Notes under the pieces: model-generated | Seen by the model: only the letters and a program-made list of their open reading frames with translations | What the model was told of the DNA's origin: nothing | The model's database searches: none | Shown: piece by piece, positions 6,274-8,375 of the stretch | How positions within the stretch are numbered: the first letter of the stretch is position 1 | Layout of the letters: each line of letters opens with the position of its first letter | Source of the DNA: Candidatus Eiseniibacteriota bacterium | Lineage (GTDB): Bacteria; Eisenbacteria; RBG-16-71-46; SZUA-252 | Assembly: GCA_016880395.1 (NCBI GenBank) | Contig: JAEHDN010000008.1 | Span: forward strand, 1-8,375 | Reading direction: 5' to 3' | Length of the DNA: 8,375 nt | Position numbers and translations under genes: made by a program

Positions 6274-8375
6274 GCGCGTCCGCCCAGTTCCGGCCCTGCC
6301 CCTCGTGGACGACGAGCGGCACGCGGAGCGGGATCGCGTGCTCCATCACCTGGCGGATCACCGGTCCCAGCTCGGCGATTTCCTCGTCGTCGGTCTCGAA
6401 GAGGAGCTCGTCGTGCACCTGCAGGATGAGCCGCGTGCGGCAGCGCTTCTCCGCCAGGAGCGCGTCGATCCGGACCATGGCGATCTTGATGAGGTCCGCG
6501 GCGGAGCCTTGGATCGGCATGTTGACCGCGGCCCGCTCCGCCTCCGCGCGGCGAGCCCCCTCGGCCCGGAGATTCGGGAAGGGACGCCGGCGCTTCAGGA
6601 TCGTCTCCGCGTACCCGGTGCGGCGCGCCTGTGCGAGGGTCCGCTCGATGTAATCCGCGACGCCCGCTAGGGTCCGCTTGTACTCCTCGATGAACGCGGC
6701 GGCGAGGGGGCGCGAGAGATTGAGCTCACGCGCGAGCCGGACCGGACCCATGCCGTAGAGGATCCCGAAGTTCACGATCTTCGCCTGCGCGCGCTGCGCG
6801 GAGGTGACCTGATCGGGAGGCACGCCGAAGAGCTTCGCCGCCGTCGTGGCGTGCACGTCCTCGCCGGTCCGGAAGGCCTCGGTCAGGACCGGATCGTGCG
6901 AGAAGTGAGCGAGCAGCCGGAGCTCGATCTGGGAGTAGTCGAAGGAAGCGAAGAGTCCCCGCTCTCCTTCGGCGATGAAGGCCCTTCGGATCGCGCTTCC
7001 CTCTTCGGTGCGGATCGGGAGGTTCTGGAGGTTGGGATCGCTCGCGCTCAGTCGCCCGGTCGACGCGACGGTCTGGTGGAAGGTCGCGTGCAACCGTCCC
7101 GTGTCCCGGTGGGCGAGACGCGGCAGGGCGTCGACATAGCCGCTCTTCAGCTTCTGGATCTGCCGGTGCGCGAGGAGGAGCTTCGGCAGCGGGTGGACCG
7201 CGGCGAGCGCCTCGAGCACCTCGACGTCGGTCGAGTAGCCCTCCTTCGTGCGCTTGCCCCGCGGGAGCTTCAGCCGCTCGAAGAGCACCTCCGCGACCTG
7301 GCGCGGCGAGGCGACATTGAAAGGCACCCCCGCCACCTCCTGGATCTCGTGGTCCAGCCGCTCGAGCTGGGCGCCCATGTCCGCGGCCATCGCCTGGAGG
7401 GCGCCGGTGTCCACCTTCACTCCGGCCCGCTCCATGCGTGTGAGCACGCCCACGAGCGGCATCTCCACGTCTCGGAAGAGCGGGAGTGCCTCGGCAGCCT
7501 CCAGCTCGCGCGTGAGGATCGGCACGAGACGGAGGCACGCGTCCGCGTCCTCGCAGCAGTACTCGGCCACGCGCTCGACCGGCGCCGCCGCCATGCTGAT
7601 CTGGTCTCTACCGGTGCCGATGATCGATTCGGTCGTGATCTTCTTGAGGCCGAGCCGCGTCCAGGAGAGCGCGTCCAGGTTCTTCGGCTGGTCGGGATCC
7701 ACCAGGAATCCGGCGATCATCGTGTCGAACGCGACGTCCCGGACCGGGATCCCGAACGTGTGGAGGACGTGCCAGTCGTACTTCGCGTTCTGGGCCACGC
7801 GCCAGGCGTCGGCGGAGTCGAAGAACGGGCGGAGCGCCTCGCGGACCCGGTCGGGATCGAGCTTGGTCCCCTCGCTGTGTCCGATCGGGAGGTAGAACGC
7901 GCGTCCCGGCGCGGTCGCGAGGGAGATCCCCACGAGATCGGCGCGGAGCGGATCGAAGCCGGTGGTCTCCGTGTCGAAGGCGACCGGCCCGGACGTCTCC
8001 GCCAGCTCGCGGGCGAGCGCCTCGAGCCCTGCCGCGTCCCGGACGATGGCGTAGGCGCCGAACGGCTCGCGCGGAGGCTCGAGCACGGCGACGTCCGACG
8101 CGCGAACGGGGCGCGTCTCGGGCGCAGGGCCCCGCGGTCCGCGGCGGGGCGGACCAGGCGCCGGACTCAGGGTCTCGGGAAAGAGGTCCGTGGGCGGAGT
8201 GCCCTCCGGATCCGGCGGAGGTGCGCCGCCGGAGGCAGGGCCGGCCGCCGGCGCCTCGTCCAGCTCGGCCGCGAATCGCCGTCGCAAGGTGTGGAATTCG
8301 AGGTCCGTCATGAGGGAGGACAGCTCCCGGGCGCGGAGGGGCTCGCGTTCCAGCTCGTCCCAGTGGCGGTCGAGC
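6266..8375 (-). CDS. polA: DNA polymerase I, 3'-5' exonuclease and polymerase domains (5' end outside window)
   Basis: Pol I fills gaps and removes Okazaki primers in replication and repair. The frame is open through the right edge: 21 codons upstream of the ATG at 8311 (LDRHWDELER...) continue the end of the 5'-nuclease region, so that ATG is internal and the 5'-nuclease domain lies outside the window. Counting from it, residues about 20-75 are a Pro/Gly/Ala-rich linker. The proofreading domain is intact: DTETTG (D113, E115), NAKYD (D179) and YCCED (Y251, D255). The polymerase domain has TGRLSASDPNLQNLP at 418-432, motif A DYSQIELR with D458, the O-helix KIVNFGILYG with K511, F515 and Y519, NMPIQGSAADLIK at 597-609, and motif C QVHDELLFE with H633, D634 and E635. 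Phe at 515 is the E. coli-like residue (F762) rather than the T7-like Tyr. The protein ends at the usual family C-terminus. It is the first visible gene of the run; its promoter is outside the window. Confidence 0.97.
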   Translation of the reverse strand, partial: LDRHWDELEREPLRARELSSLMTDLEFHTLRRRFAAELDEAPAAGPASGGAPPPDPEGTPPTDLFPETLSPAPGPPRRGPRGPAPETRPVRASDVAVLEPPREPFGAYAIVRDAAGLEALARELAETSGPVAFDTETTGFDPLRADLVGISLATAPGRAFYLPIGHSEGTKLDPDRVREALRPFFDSADAWRVAQNAKYDWHVLHTFGIPVRDVAFDTMIAGFLVDPDQPKNLDALSWTRLGLKKITTESIIGTGRDQISMAAAPVERVAEYCCEDADACLRLVPILTRELEAAEALPLFRDVEMPLVGVLTRMERAGVKVDTGALQAMAADMGAQLERLDHEIQEVAGVPFNVASPRQVAEVLFERLKLPRGKRTKEGYSTDVEVLEALAAVHPLPKLLLAHRQIQKLKSGYVDALPRLAHRDTGRLHATFHQTVASTGRLSASDPNLQNLPIRTEEGSAIRRAFIAEGERGLFASFDYSQIELRLLAHFSHDPVLTEAFRTGEDVHATTAAKLFGVPPDQVTSAQRAQAKIVNFGILYGMGPVRLARELNLSRPLAAAFIEEYKRTLAGVADYIERTLAQARRTGYAETILKRRRPFPNLRAEGARRAEAERAAVNMPIQGSAADLIKIAMVRIDALLAEKRCRTRLILQVHDELLFETDDEEIAELGPVIRQVMEHAIPLRVPLVVHEGQGRNWADAHP

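Overview
The window is GC-rich bacterial chromosome (by eye about two thirds G+C, with G/C-dominated third codon positions). Every gene I can support lies on the minus strand, so transcription runs from base 8375 towards base 1. In that order the genes are: polA (DNA polymerase I, 5' end outside the window), coaE (dephospho-CoA kinase), prfB (peptide chain release factor 2, read through a programmed +1 frameshift), an AlgC-type phosphomannomutase/phosphoglucomutase, a 908-residue secreted repeat protein with a FlgD-like C-terminal domain, and the start of a further, probably exported protein that runs off base 1.

The genes are tightly packed. The junctions are 48 bp (polA-coaE), 15 bp (coaE-prfB), a 4-bp GTGA stop/start overlap (prfB-mutase), 30 bp (mutase-secreted protein) and a 29-bp overlap (secreted protein-last gene). 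No convincing rho-independent terminator is visible between them. This looks like one operon, or a chain of translationally coupled genes, joining DNA repair/replication, coenzyme A synthesis, translation termination and sugar-phosphate metabolism to two downstream surface or exported proteins. No stretch longer than 50 bases lacks a gene.

The organism cannot be named from the sequence alone. The secreted protein has a signal peptide, a long repeat region, a Pro-rich linker and a C-terminal 'PNPF ... GvY' domain of the FlgD-Ig / type IX sorting-tail kind. That architecture, together with high GC, is typical of Fibrobacteres-Chlorobi-Bacteroidetes-related candidate phyla such as Eisenbacteria, and this is my best guess (inference).

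The most informative features are the prfB recoding site (in-frame UGA at codon 25 inside CUUUGAC with an upstream Shine-Dalgarno-like GGGAG) and the secreted protein's repeats. The repeats are spaced about 55 residues apart and can be counted as 14 units, compatible with two seven-bladed beta-propellers in tandem. I see no mobile element, CRISPR array, tRNA, rRNA or defence system. Apart from the two exported proteins the region is ordinary housekeeping DNA.
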